Assembly (NCBI RefSeq): GCF_014268615.1
Contig: NZ_JABWQV010000001.1
Span: 62,001-126,000, forward strand
Direction: 5' to 3'
Source of the DNA: Pseudomonas tehranensis
GTDB lineage: Bacteria > Pseudomonadota > Gammaproteobacteria > Pseudomonadales > Pseudomonadaceae
Length of the DNA stretch: 64,000 bases
The notes under the pieces were generated by a model. The model ran no database searches, was not told the DNA's origin, and was given only the letters and a program-made list of their open reading frames with translations. The translations under genes and the position numbers were made by a program. The number at the start of each line of letters is the position of its first letter. Within the stretch, counting starts at the first letter, position 1. Of the stretch, positions 44,207 to 52,060 are shown piece by piece.

Positions 44207-44516
44207 CCCAAGGCGCGCAAGAGGGGCGCGCGGCGAGAGTGCTTGTTCGTCATCAGTCATACCGGTCAGCGCGTTGCTCGATCGCCTCGAAAATTGAAGT
44301 TCTATCTTGGGAAGTGTGCAGGGTTAAACGAACTTTCAGCGACGTTGAGTTTCAGCGCTAAAGTATATTTCCGTTACCGAATTAATGGTGGTGAACGCCA
44401 GAAAGAACACCCGATAGACAATTGGAAGGCCGGCCTATATTGATAATTTCTGTCCACTTGTCAACACGATTACAGCCCTTATTATTGCCTGACTAAGCGA
44501 ATGGGAAGAGGGTTGT
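44207..44516 (+). promoter_or_regulatory. AT-rich promoter region before the AtuA operon
   Basis: 310 bases with no supported gene and, from about 44280, a clearly lower GC content than the preceding gene. It should hold the promoter of the AtuA-DUF4387-PrpD genes. The octamer GTATATTT (44363-44370) also occurs, inverted, at 48936-48943 next to the citrate-synthase-like regulator gene. A 66-codon frame here has no ribosome site and is rejected. Confidence 0.5.
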
Positions 44517-45929
44517 ATGGGGCAGGTATTTGAAGGTTGCGTCAAGGTGATAGTGCCTTGTGGTTCATTGGGCGCGGGCGTTCGTGAAGAAGAAATTACT
44601 TATGGGCTGGTGGCCGGTGCGCAAGCAATTGCCACGGACGCCGGTTCTACCGACAGCGGCGCCGCTTATCTCGCACTTGGAAAGTCGAAGAATAACCGAG
44701 GAGCGGTCAAACGCGACTTGACGATATTAATGAAGGCGCAGGCGTGGTCCGGGGTACCGATAATTGTCGGCACGGCAGGGCAGGCCGGTGGCGATCTCAA
44801 CCTGGACTGGACGCGCGATATAGTCCTGGAGGTGGCAGGAGAGTTGGGCGTAACGCCAAAGATTGCGCTCATCTATTGTGAGCAGGACAGGGAGACCGTA
44901 AAGAAGTTGAACGCACAGGGGCGGATCAAACCGCTCCCGCCTCACGGTGAGCTCGATGACGCTACGGTGGACAGCTGTGAACACATTGTGGCGGCCCTGG
45001 GCGTGGAGCCGTTCATCGCCGCGCTGGAGGCGGGCGCCGATATCATCTTGGCGGGGCGTTCGACCGATACTGCTGTAATCGCCTGTTATCCGATCTGGAA
45101 GGGCGCGCCCTGGGGCCCGTCCTGGCATGCCGGCAAAACGGGGGAGTGTGGTGTCCAGTGCGCCGTTAACCCGACATTAGGCTCGGGGATATTGCTCAGT
45201 GTTGATGCGCAGGGTTTCGACGTTGAGCCATTAAGCAAGGACAATCAGTGCACGCCCCATAGCGTCTCTGCACACATGCTTTATGAAAACAGCGACCCGT
45301 TTCGCTTGGTGGAACCCGGCGGTATCCTCAACGTCTCACAAGCGCGCTACCAGAAGCTGAACGAGCGAGCCGTTCGTGTTGTAGGGTCTGAATGGGAGAC
45401 GATGCCCTACACCATGAAGCTGGAGGGCGCCGCGGCCGGTCTCTATCAGACAATCATGTTAGTGGGTATCCAGGACCCCGATGTACTCAATGATATTGAT
45501 GGGTTTCACGACCGCCTGTTAGAAGCCCTGTACACCCGGACACGTCAATCCATCCCGCCGCAGGAGTTGGGCGAGTTTCATATCTCTCTGCGAATGTACG
45601 GCTGGAACGGCGTCACCGGCGTACAACCCCCCGTTGGAACTTTGCCTCCGCCGGAAATAGGCATGCTATTTGTCGCCACTGCGGCGACTCAAGAAATGGC
45701 CAATACAATTGCCCAAGCGTGCAATCCCTACTTTTTTCACTACCCCAGCGTAATGGGCAAGGAATTGCCTTCTTACGGCTTTGCTTTCACCCCGGCCGAT
45801 ATACCCCGCGGCCAGATTTATGAGTTCAAATTAAACCACGTGGTGCAGTTGGAGGATCCCTTTGAGTTGGTACGTATTCAATGGGTTGATCTTTGCGAGC
45901 CGGTATTGGCTGAGAAGGGGCTGGGATAA
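44517..45929 (+). CDS. AtuA-family (DUF1446) protein, first copy
   Basis: 470 residues, cytoplasmic. Conserved blocks of the DUF1446/AtuA family are visible: ATDAGSTDSGAAYLALG near 40-56, the ALGVEPFIAALEAGADIILAG region followed by RSTDTAV near 185, and HMLYENSDPFRLVEPGG near 260-276. AtuA belongs to the acyclic terpene utilisation pathway of Pseudomonas, where its chemistry is not established. Here no other atu gene is present, so terpene breakdown is unlikely. Its stop shares one base with the DUF4387 start (TAATG). A second pair occurs at 53086-54781, pointing to a two-part enzyme. GGAAGAGGG precedes the ATG. Confidence 0.88.
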   Translation: MGQVFEGCVKVIVPCGSLGAGVREEEITYGLVAGAQAIATDAGSTDSGAAYLALGKSKNNRGAVKRDLTILMKAQAWSGVPIIVGTAGQAGGDLNLDWTRDIVLEVAGELGVTPKIALIYCEQDRETVKKLNAQGRIKPLPPHGELDDATVDSCEHIVAALGVEPFIAALEAGADIILAGRSTDTAVIACYPIWKGAPWGPSWHAGKTGECGVQCAVNPTLGSGILLSVDAQGFDVEPLSKDNQCTPHSVSAHMLYENSDPFRLVEPGGILNVSQARYQKLNERAVRVVGSEWETMPYTMKLEGAAAGLYQTIMLVGIQDPDVLNDIDGFHDRLLEALYTRTRQSIPPQELGEFHISLRMYGWNGVTGVQPPVGTLPPPEIGMLFVATAATQEMANTIAQACNPYFFHYPSVMGKELPSYGFAFTPADIPRGQIYEFKLNHVVQLEDPFELVRIQWVDLCEPVLAEKGLG

Positions 45930-46237
45930 TGGTTAAGTTACGTGATGTATGTCGGCATGTTCGATCCAAACAAGCCGGACCGTTCTGGATCACCTTCGAT
46001 ATATTTTTTGACGGACGCGAAAACTTCGAGCGTTACTCGCAAAGTGCTGCACTTTCATCGGCACAATTCGCAAGGCTTTATGGCACCGATCCGGCGCGGG
46101 TAAAACATATTCCCGTGGCTGACCTGGAAATGGTCAAGATTTCCTACCCGCGCGCTACACCGCAAGGCGGGATGGTGGAGCGTGACATGCATGCCGGCCA
46201 GCAATATGTGCGTTTACTCGACGTCGTTCTGGACTGA
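45929..46237 (+). CDS. DUF4387 protein, partner of the first AtuA copy
   Basis: 102 residues. The opening VRSKQAGPFWITFDIFFDG and the later DLEMVKISYPR and RDMHAGQQYV are shared with the second copy at 54455-54781, which marks the DUF4387 family. There is no signal peptide or membrane segment. Strict one-base coupling to the AtuA gene and the repeat of the same pair 9 kb on suggest a small subunit or swivelling domain for AtuA, much as the small subunit serves AcnX; this analogy is inference. Confidence 0.85.
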   Translation: MVKLRDVCRHVRSKQAGPFWITFDIFFDGRENFERYSQSAALSSAQFARLYGTDPARVKHIPVADLEMVKISYPRATPQGGMVERDMHAGQQYVRLLDVVLD

Positions 46238-46320
46238 GTTCCTCACGCGCCACTTTGCAATAGGTGACGCCGTCGCCGTCACCGGCGAAAACCCAACCCC
46301 TGCACAGAACAGAGGCAACC

Positions 46321-47697
46321 ATGAGTGATACGCCTATTGCGCTGCAACTTGCAGAGTACGCGCATAAGTTCAGGCATCAGTGTCTGCCTGAAGAAATCAC
46401 CGCGCTCGTGCGACAGCGCTTCATTGACAGCCTGGCATGCATATTGGGCGCTTACGGAGCGGGGCCTGTGAATGCCGCCGTGTGTTATGCCGCTGCCAAT
46501 CCCGCGAAGTCGTCCAGCGTATTCGGAACAACAATCCAAACGACGCCAGAGATCGCGGCGTTTGCCAATGGCGTGATGGTGCGTTTCCTAGACTACAACG
46601 ACGGCTACATGGGGCTGGAGCCGGGCCATCCGAGTGACAATATTCCAGCCTGCCTCGCGCTTGCACAGGCTGAGGGGGCCACTGGGGCAGAACTCATTTC
46701 GGCCGTTGTGCTGGCCTATGAAATCCAGATGCGACTGCAGGACGCGGCCAGTCTGAACAAGCGCGGCTGGGACCACGTCAACTATATAAATGTGGCGATG
46801 GCCGCAGCGGCTTCCAGCTTGATGAAGCTGGATGTGGCGCAGACCGAACAGGCAATCAATATAGCGTTGAGCGCTCATCTGGCCATGCGCCAGGTTCGCA
46901 GTGGATCCCTGTCGGACTGGAAGGGCTGCTCGGCCGCAAACGCTGCCCGTAATGCGATCTTCGCTGCCCAACTGTCGCGTCACGGCATGACAGGCCCGTC
47001 GCCAGTGTTTGAGGGTGACATGGGTTTTTTCAAATTGGTCTCAGGCCCGTTCGACCTGGATACGGATCGTTTTGGTACGCCCGAAAATGGTGATTACGCT
47101 ATACGGCGTTCCCTGACCAAGACCTTTCCCACCAACGGCGAGTTGCACACCGCCGTGTGGGCAGCCCTGGATATACGGGCTCGGATTGACGATCTCGACG
47201 ATATCGCTTGCATCGTTATCGAAACCTCCGAGTTCAACCGTCGAGTGTTGGCTGACACTCCTGAAAAATGGTTGCCCAAGACGCGGGAGACGGCGGACCA
47301 CAGTTTGCCCTACAACGTGGCCCGGTCGCTGCTCGACGGTGACATTACCCTGGGCTCGTATTCGTCCGCAAAAATAGCTGACCCCGCGGTGATTGCCCTG
47401 ATGGGTAAGATCACCGTGGTGGAGGACGGCGCGCTCACCGCGTTGTTCCCGCGTCATCTTGCCAACCGGGTCAGCGTCACGCTGGTGTCAGGTGAAATCG
47501 TCGTGAGCGAGGTGATCAGCGGTCCGGGGTCCGTCGAAACACCGATGACCGATAGCGATTTTGAACGGAAATTCAGAAGGATGGCCTCACCGCATCTTGA
47601 TGAGTCGGCACAGGCCAAGGTGCTGAGGTATGTTGCTGAACTTCAACACCAATCCGAATTTACAGCGCTGTTTGCAGCCATGGTCGCCTCTGGTTAG
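46321..47697 (+). CDS. MmgE/PrpD-family protein
   Basis: 458 residues from ATG 46321 (AGAGGC upstream). All-helical N-terminal domain with RQRFIDSLACILGAYGAG and GVMVRFLDYNDGYMG, the characteristic PrpD/MmgE segments carrying the active-site Asp, and HPSDNIPACLALAQ. Known members are 2-methylcitrate dehydratase (PrpD), MmgE and cis-aconitate decarboxylase. It is the third gene after AtuA and DUF4387, so it likely dehydrates or decarboxylates a citrate-like acid. Its last four bases overlap the end of the converging citrate-synthase-like gene. Confidence 0.9.
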   Translation: MSDTPIALQLAEYAHKFRHQCLPEEITALVRQRFIDSLACILGAYGAGPVNAAVCYAAANPAKSSSVFGTTIQTTPEIAAFANGVMVRFLDYNDGYMGLEPGHPSDNIPACLALAQAEGATGAELISAVVLAYEIQMRLQDAASLNKRGWDHVNYINVAMAAAASSLMKLDVAQTEQAINIALSAHLAMRQVRSGSLSDWKGCSAANAARNAIFAAQLSRHGMTGPSPVFEGDMGFFKLVSGPFDLDTDRFGTPENGDYAIRRSLTKTFPTNGELHTAVWAALDIRARIDDLDDIACIVIETSEFNRRVLADTPEKWLPKTRETADHSLPYNVARSLLDGDITLGSYSSAKIADPAVIALMGKITVVEDGALTALFPRHLANRVSVTLVSGEIVVSEVISGPGSVETPMTDSDFERKFRRMASPHLDESAQAKVLRYVAELQHQSEFTALFAAMVASG

Positions 47698-48893
47698 TCA
47701 CTGGCGAGATGGGTCGCTCTTGGCAGAGTCCCCGTGTAACGAGCGCGGGGGCGAGCGTCATGATGCTGATTGTATTGCTCGCTGGCATGGGCTATCCAGC
47801 CGATCAATCTTCCGACACCGGCCAGTGCGATCTCCTGCCGATGCAACCCAAGTTTTCTGCCGATGAAGCTCACCAGGAGAATGAACTCCGGTGGGTAGGC
47901 GACGAGTTCCGAGGCGACGGAAAAAGCTTTCTGTAGCTTTGCAAATTCACTGTCGCCCTCGAAGGCGGCGGTCAACGCCTTCATCAGATTGGTCGCGCGT
48001 GGGTCACTGATTGAGTGGACATTAGGGCCAAACCCTATGATGTGCCCCTCCTGGCTGTAGCGTTGCAAGATCGGTTGGGTGGGATCTGCGGCTGTACATA
48101 TTTCCTCGATCATTCTGCTGGCGGCTTCGTTTCTGCCATAGGCGATCTTATGCCCCCTGGCGGCCGCGAGTCCTGCGATCGCCGCGTAATAGGGGGTGGC
48201 GCCGGTCGTTGCCGCAACGCGAACGCTGTGAGTGGCGTGGTCCAGTTCATGATCGACGCTGAGGATCAGAAGGCGCCTGATCAGATCGGCGTGCTCCGGC
48301 GGGGCTCCGCAGGCCTGGGTAATAAATTCGTGCAAGGGCTGCGTGCTTGGCTGGGTTGCGCCCACGACCAACGCGGCGAACCATCTCACGACATCGGCGC
48401 CGGTGCGTGCATAGCTGTCGATGGAAAGATCGAAGGCTTTGGGGTTCTCCCTTTGTACCAGAGGGAAAAGCGCAATGGCCTTTTCCGGCGCTGACATATG
48501 CTCATAGATCTTCAGCAATTTGGCGCTATCCTTCGGCGCGCGAGGTAGCGACGGTCCGAACGCCGATGGCACCTGCCACATCAATCCGGCGACCTCCTCA
48601 ACCGTGGCGTGGTCGGCGAGCTCGACGACGTCGTGCCCCCTGTAGAAGAGCCCGTCATCGGTGATCAAGGTAATGGCGCTGTCCGATGAAGACGAGCGCT
48701 TTGCCGCGTGCCCCGCGGGGCTTTTCACCAAGCGCTGGATGTCTTCGGCCCAATAGCGCCGCTTGGGCGTATTGGCGATCTTGACGGACCGAATGTTCTT
48801 GCGGCTGACGTAGGCATAAAGCGTTGGCAGGCTGACCCCCAGCATTCCAGCCGCTTCTTCTGCCGAAAGGTAAAGGTCTTCTTGATCAGGCAT
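47694..48893 (-). CDS. Helix-turn-helix / citrate-synthase-like fusion, putative regulator
   Basis: 399 residues. Residues 7-58 form an excisionase/MerR-type helix-turn-helix (LSAEEAAGMLGVSLPTLYAY). From about 72 the chain follows citrate synthase: DHELDHATHSVRVAATTGA near 214-232 and the end RPRARYTG. By eye, catalytic positions are changed. The usual GPLHGGANE loop reads GHKIAYGRNE (247-256), GFGHRVY reads GFGPNVH (287-293), and the NVDF loop reads PPEF (334-337). Loss of these His/Asp residues argues against citrate synthesis and for a ligand-sensing DNA-binding protein. It stands between two AtuA modules and diverges from a CitMHS gene. An active condensing enzyme with an extra domain is the alternative. 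Confidence 0.82.
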   Translation of the reverse strand: MPDQEDLYLSAEEAAGMLGVSLPTLYAYVSRKNIRSVKIANTPKRRYWAEDIQRLVKSPAGHAAKRSSSSDSAITLITDDGLFYRGHDVVELADHATVEEVAGLMWQVPSAFGPSLPRAPKDSAKLLKIYEHMSAPEKAIALFPLVQRENPKAFDLSIDSYARTGADVVRWFAALVVGATQPSTQPLHEFITQACGAPPEHADLIRRLLILSVDHELDHATHSVRVAATTGATPYYAAIAGLAAARGHKIAYGRNEAASRMIEEICTAADPTQPILQRYSQEGHIIGFGPNVHSISDPRATNLMKALTAAFEGDSEFAKLQKAFSVASELVAYPPEFILLVSFIGRKLGLHRQEIALAGVGRLIGWIAHASEQYNQHHDARPRARYTGTLPRATHLASD

Positions 48894-49229
48894 GACGGAT
48901 CCGAACAGGTTGATGGCGGTTTGTACATATTCACTAAATATACCCGCCTTGCGTCAATGTCTACCAGGATATCCATTTCGCCGTGCTTTCGATGGGGGGA
49001 ACAATAGCCGGTCTACCAGGAGGGCCCAACGGAGGCGGGAATCAAAAATCTGCCTCGTGTTGCTTCGATGCCGTGCCACCGGCATATTTTCCCCAGCATT
49101 TGCTGGATGTTGACGAAAAAAATCAAGATTTACAGTGTTTTCTCCCCTATGTAGATTCTTCGGGAGTGGCCGGTCGTTCACATTGATTTGCTACGACATT
49201 GATAAAAAAAACAAGAAAAGGTGATAGGC
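48894..49229. promoter_or_regulatory. Divergent promoter region, citrate-synthase-like regulator / CitMHS
   Basis: 336 bases between divergent starts. Near the regulator side is an AT-rich imperfect dyad ATATT-CACTA-AATAT (48927-48941 region), including AAATATAC (48936-48943). An A-rich leader ends at the CitMHS start. A 75-codon frame on the minus strand (48954-49181) lacks a ribosome site and is not accepted. The dyad is a candidate operator for the fusion protein. Confidence 0.45.
49207..49217 (+). promoter_or_regulatory. Crc/Hfq-type CA motif before the second CitMHS gene
   Basis: AAAAACAA (49207-49214) and AACAAGAA (49210-49217) run into the AAGGTG ribosome site of the ATG at 49230. Position suits translational repression by Hfq/Crc. 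Confidence 0.55.
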
Positions 49230-50519
49230 ATGGCTTGGTTAGGTTTCGCAATGGTCATCACGTTTATGGCGTTGATCATCAGCAAGCGACTTTCTGCTGT
49301 GACGGCGCTCATCCTCATCCCGATTGCTTTCGGCCTGGCCAGCGGTGCAGGACCGGAGCTGGGCGGCATGGTGATGGACGGCGTCCAGCAAGTAGCGCCA
49401 ACGGCACTGATGTTGATGTTTGCAATCCTGTATTTCGCAATCATGTTCGACGCGGGGCTGTTCGAGCCCGCGGTTCGCCGGATCTTGCGTTATGTGGGAA
49501 ATGATCCCCTACGCGTAGTGCTTGGCACCGCTTTGCTGTCGTCGGTCATCTCGTTCGATGGGGATGGGGCAACGACGGTGTTGATCGTAACAACGGCGTT
49601 TTTGCCGCTCTACCTTCGCCTTGGGATAAATCCGCTGATCCTTGCACTGATGCTTCTACTGACCAACACGGTCGTTAACATTATTCCTTGGGGTGGGCCG
49701 GTAGCGCGGGCGGCCAGTGCTCTGCATCTGGATGTGAGTGAAATTTTCCTGGGGCTTGTCCCCGCCATGTTTGCAGGCCTTGCATACGCGTTCGTCGTCG
49801 CTGTGTGGATAGGCCGAAAAGAGCGGCGTCGCTTGGGGTGGACGCCTGTTGCAAAGGGGACCGCCTCAGAAGAACCACCTTTGCCCATTATTGAATCAGC
49901 CACGCACAAACCAAAGCTGTTTTGGGTCAACCTGGCACTCACGGCTGCGCTGATGTACGCCATGGGAACAGGATTGGCGCCTTTGCCTTTGGTGATGATG
50001 GTTGGTTTTTCCCTGGCGTTGCTGATCAACTATCCGCGCTTGGCGGAACAGAAGGCGAGAATCGCAGCGCATTCTGAGAGTGTGTTAACGGTCATTGCTC
50101 TGATATTCGCTTCAGGGGTCTTCACGGGCATTCTTTCCGGCACGGGAATGGTCGATGGGATGTCGGCGCGGATCGTGCAGATGGTTCCTGACGGTAGCGG
50201 GCAGTACTTCAGCATTATTACCGCCCTTGTGGCCTTGCCTCTTAATTTCCTGCTTTCCAATGACGCGTTCTTCTTTGGGATCTTGCCAGTGCTTGGCGCG
50301 GCGGGCGCCGAATATGGCATTGACCCGATGCACATCGCACGCGCCTCGGTGCTGGGGCAACCGGTTCACGCATTAAGTCCACTCGTTGCCGCTGTTTATC
50401 TCATCAGTGGGATTATCCAGCGGGACATGGGGGAGATGCAAAGATACTGCTTGCTGTGGGCAATCGGCAGCAGCCTCACGCTCATTGCAACGGCCATCGT
50501 TACAAGAGCAATTATTTAA
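49230..50519 (+). CDS. CitMHS-family tricarboxylate transporter (second copy)
   Basis: 429 residues from ATG 49230; a GTG three codons earlier is less well placed for the AAGGTG site. About twelve membrane segments with the same landmarks as the first copy: FDAGLFEPAVRRILRYVGNDP, FDGDGATTVL and PWGGPVARAAS, and NFLLSNDAFFFGILPV. It should import a citrate-like tricarboxylate. It opens the second half of the AtuA locus, 90 bases before an OprD gene, and diverges from the citrate-synthase-like protein. Both facts suggest that the substrate resembles citrate. Confidence 0.9.
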   Translation: MAWLGFAMVITFMALIISKRLSAVTALILIPIAFGLASGAGPELGGMVMDGVQQVAPTALMLMFAILYFAIMFDAGLFEPAVRRILRYVGNDPLRVVLGTALLSSVISFDGDGATTVLIVTTAFLPLYLRLGINPLILALMLLLTNTVVNIIPWGGPVARAASALHLDVSEIFLGLVPAMFAGLAYAFVVAVWIGRKERRRLGWTPVAKGTASEEPPLPIIESATHKPKLFWVNLALTAALMYAMGTGLAPLPLVMMVGFSLALLINYPRLAEQKARIAAHSESVLTVIALIFASGVFTGILSGTGMVDGMSARIVQMVPDGSGQYFSIITALVALPLNFLLSNDAFFFGILPVLGAAGAEYGIDPMHIARASVLGQPVHALSPLVAAVYLISGIIQRDMGEMQRYCLLWAIGSSLTLIATAIVTRAII

Positions 50520-50537
50520 AGATTCACCTGTACGCCC

Positions 50538-50560
50538 GCACTGCTTATTTGAAGCAGTGC
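50538..50560 (+). terminator. Perfect 9-bp hairpin between CitMHS and OprD genes
   Basis: GCACTGCTT (50538-50546) pairs with AAGCAGTGC (50552-50560) around a 5-base loop, 18 bases after the transporter stop. No T-run follows. It matches the position of the hairpin between the first CitMHS and OprD genes and may set the ratio of the two products. Confidence 0.5.
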
Positions 50561-50590
50561 CAGCTCACGCCTGCTCATTGAGAAAATAAA

Positions 50591-50598
50591 AATAATAA
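50591..50598 (+). promoter_or_regulatory. Crc/Hfq-type CA motif before the fourth OprD gene
   Basis: AATAATAA (50591-50598), preceded by overlapping AATAAAAA, lies directly before the GAGGTGATC ribosome site of the porin. Confidence 0.55.
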
Positions 50599-50609
50599 TT
50601 GAGGTGATC

Positions 50610-52007
50610 ATGAAATCGACTAAAGCCGTCGCAACGACTTATCTTGCTACGCTGTTGGCATCGGGCAGTTGTTTCTCCGCAAGTATTAGCTATCCGGACA
50701 GATTTCAGCATGAAGGCAAGTTGAATGCTTATCTCCGATCTGCGTATATCAATACTCGAATATCCAACGATCTGATTGAGGATAACTTCGGTGGGTTTTC
50801 GACCGGTTCCGAGTTGGGTGGGCTAGGGGTCGGCGCGATCCTGGACTACAACTCTAACTACTGGGGCGGCGTCGTTGGCTTTGATGCGTCCCTGTACGGT
50901 GTGGCCATGATTGATTCCGAGCAGGACAGCCGTGACCTGTTTGATAATGACGACGGTTCTAACGGTGGCTTTGCAAAAATCGGGCAAAGTTACTTGAAGT
51001 TGCGCCACGTCGGCGAGGGATGGAACGCGGATTCGCAAATAGGTCGAGGCCGATTTGACGCCGGCACCCTGGTCAGCAATGACACGCGACTCGTGCCAGG
51101 TTCCTATCAGGGCGCGCGTGCCCATTTCAACTTGACTGACATGGGCATCGGGCCGTTGCCCGGAACGATGGCTTTCGAAGCGGCTTACATCGATCGAAGT
51201 TCTCCCCGGGACAGGCAGGCGTTCGGAAAGCTGATCAGCCAGTCGGGTGAGGAAATAAGCAACGTCTACACCTATGGGGTCAACTACGATCTAAAGGCCG
51301 TTGAGTTGAGCTATGCCCGTGGTGTGTCAAAGGACTTCAATGAAAATACCCGTTATGGCTTGACCCTGCAGGCACCTATCGGTGAAACGGCAGGGGTCAT
51401 TTTAGACACCCAGTATTATCGGTTCCAGAAAGCCGGACGATTGTGGGAGCAAGATTGGTCCGTCGGTGATGCGGCCTATGATAAAGAGGCTACGTGGTTA
51501 AACGTCAATCTCGGTCTATTGCTTGATAAGTTGCGCCTGGGTGTTTCCTTCTCCGAAACAAAAGCCGAGCTGAGCAATGGCAACCTTGGCTATGCCTACT
51601 TTGATCATGCAGATAATGTTGATGGAAGAATGGATGCGTGGACCCGTTCCGGCAACGATTTCAACAATCATGGTGAAAGAACCTGGCAAGTAGGCGCCGA
51701 GTACGACCTGAGCGGTATTTCACTCCTCGGGGCATCATTGGATGGGTTTAAAGTCATGGCGCTCTATAAGCAAGGAAACTTTGACGCCGTGAACCCTTTC
51801 AGTGGCCAGAAAACGGATGTGTGGGAAAGGCAAAACGAATACCGCGTTTATTATCGGTTCGATGAAAAAGAATACGCCGGCCTGTCCGTGGGACTGATTT
51901 ATATCGATTACCGAATCGACCAGGACTTCGTTGCGCTTGTTTCCGCCCAACCCAATAACGTGGTCAATGGCTCAGAAGCCCGGGTGTACCTGGATTATGC
52001 GTTTTGA
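50610..52007 (+). CDS. OprD-family outer-membrane porin (fourth, diverged copy)
   Basis: 465 residues from ATG 50610 (GAGG directly upstream). A signal peptide of about 25 residues ends at CFSAS. OprD-like strands follow, including GEGWNADSQIGRGRFDAGTL and NDTRLVPGSYQGA, and the chain ends in F (YLDYAF), unlike the W of the other three. Samples of the coding sequence are clearly less GC-rich than the other OprD genes (one 60-base block has about 40% GC), a sign of a different origin. It is placed to admit the CitMHS substrate. Confidence 0.88.
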   Translation: MKSTKAVATTYLATLLASGSCFSASISYPDRFQHEGKLNAYLRSAYINTRISNDLIEDNFGGFSTGSELGGLGVGAILDYNSNYWGGVVGFDASLYGVAMIDSEQDSRDLFDNDDGSNGGFAKIGQSYLKLRHVGEGWNADSQIGRGRFDAGTLVSNDTRLVPGSYQGARAHFNLTDMGIGPLPGTMAFEAAYIDRSSPRDRQAFGKLISQSGEEISNVYTYGVNYDLKAVELSYARGVSKDFNENTRYGLTLQAPIGETAGVILDTQYYRFQKAGRLWEQDWSVGDAAYDKEATWLNVNLGLLLDKLRLGVSFSETKAELSNGNLGYAYFDHADNVDGRMDAWTRSGNDFNNHGERTWQVGAEYDLSGISLLGASLDGFKVMALYKQGNFDAVNPFSGQKTDVWERQNEYRVYYRFDEKEYAGLSVGLIYIDYRIDQDFVALVSAQPNNVVNGSEARVYLDYAF

Positions 52008-52060
52008 GCGGAGTGTGTTCATGGAATACGGGTTATTCAAACCCTGTCGAGAGGTGTGCG

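Noticed and set aside
44243-44443. 66-codon plus-strand frame before the first AtuA gene
   Set aside because: Non-ATG start without ribosome site in an AT-rich promoter region; product looks random.
44517-45929. Acyclic terpene (citronellol/geraniol) catabolic cluster
   Set aside because: Only the AtuA family itself is present; no geranyl-CoA carboxylase, atuB-H or citronellol genes are in the window.
48954-49181. 75-codon minus-strand frame between the citrate-synthase-like gene and CitMHS
   Set aside because: No Shine-Dalgarno, no recognisable fold, and it lies in an evident divergent promoter region.
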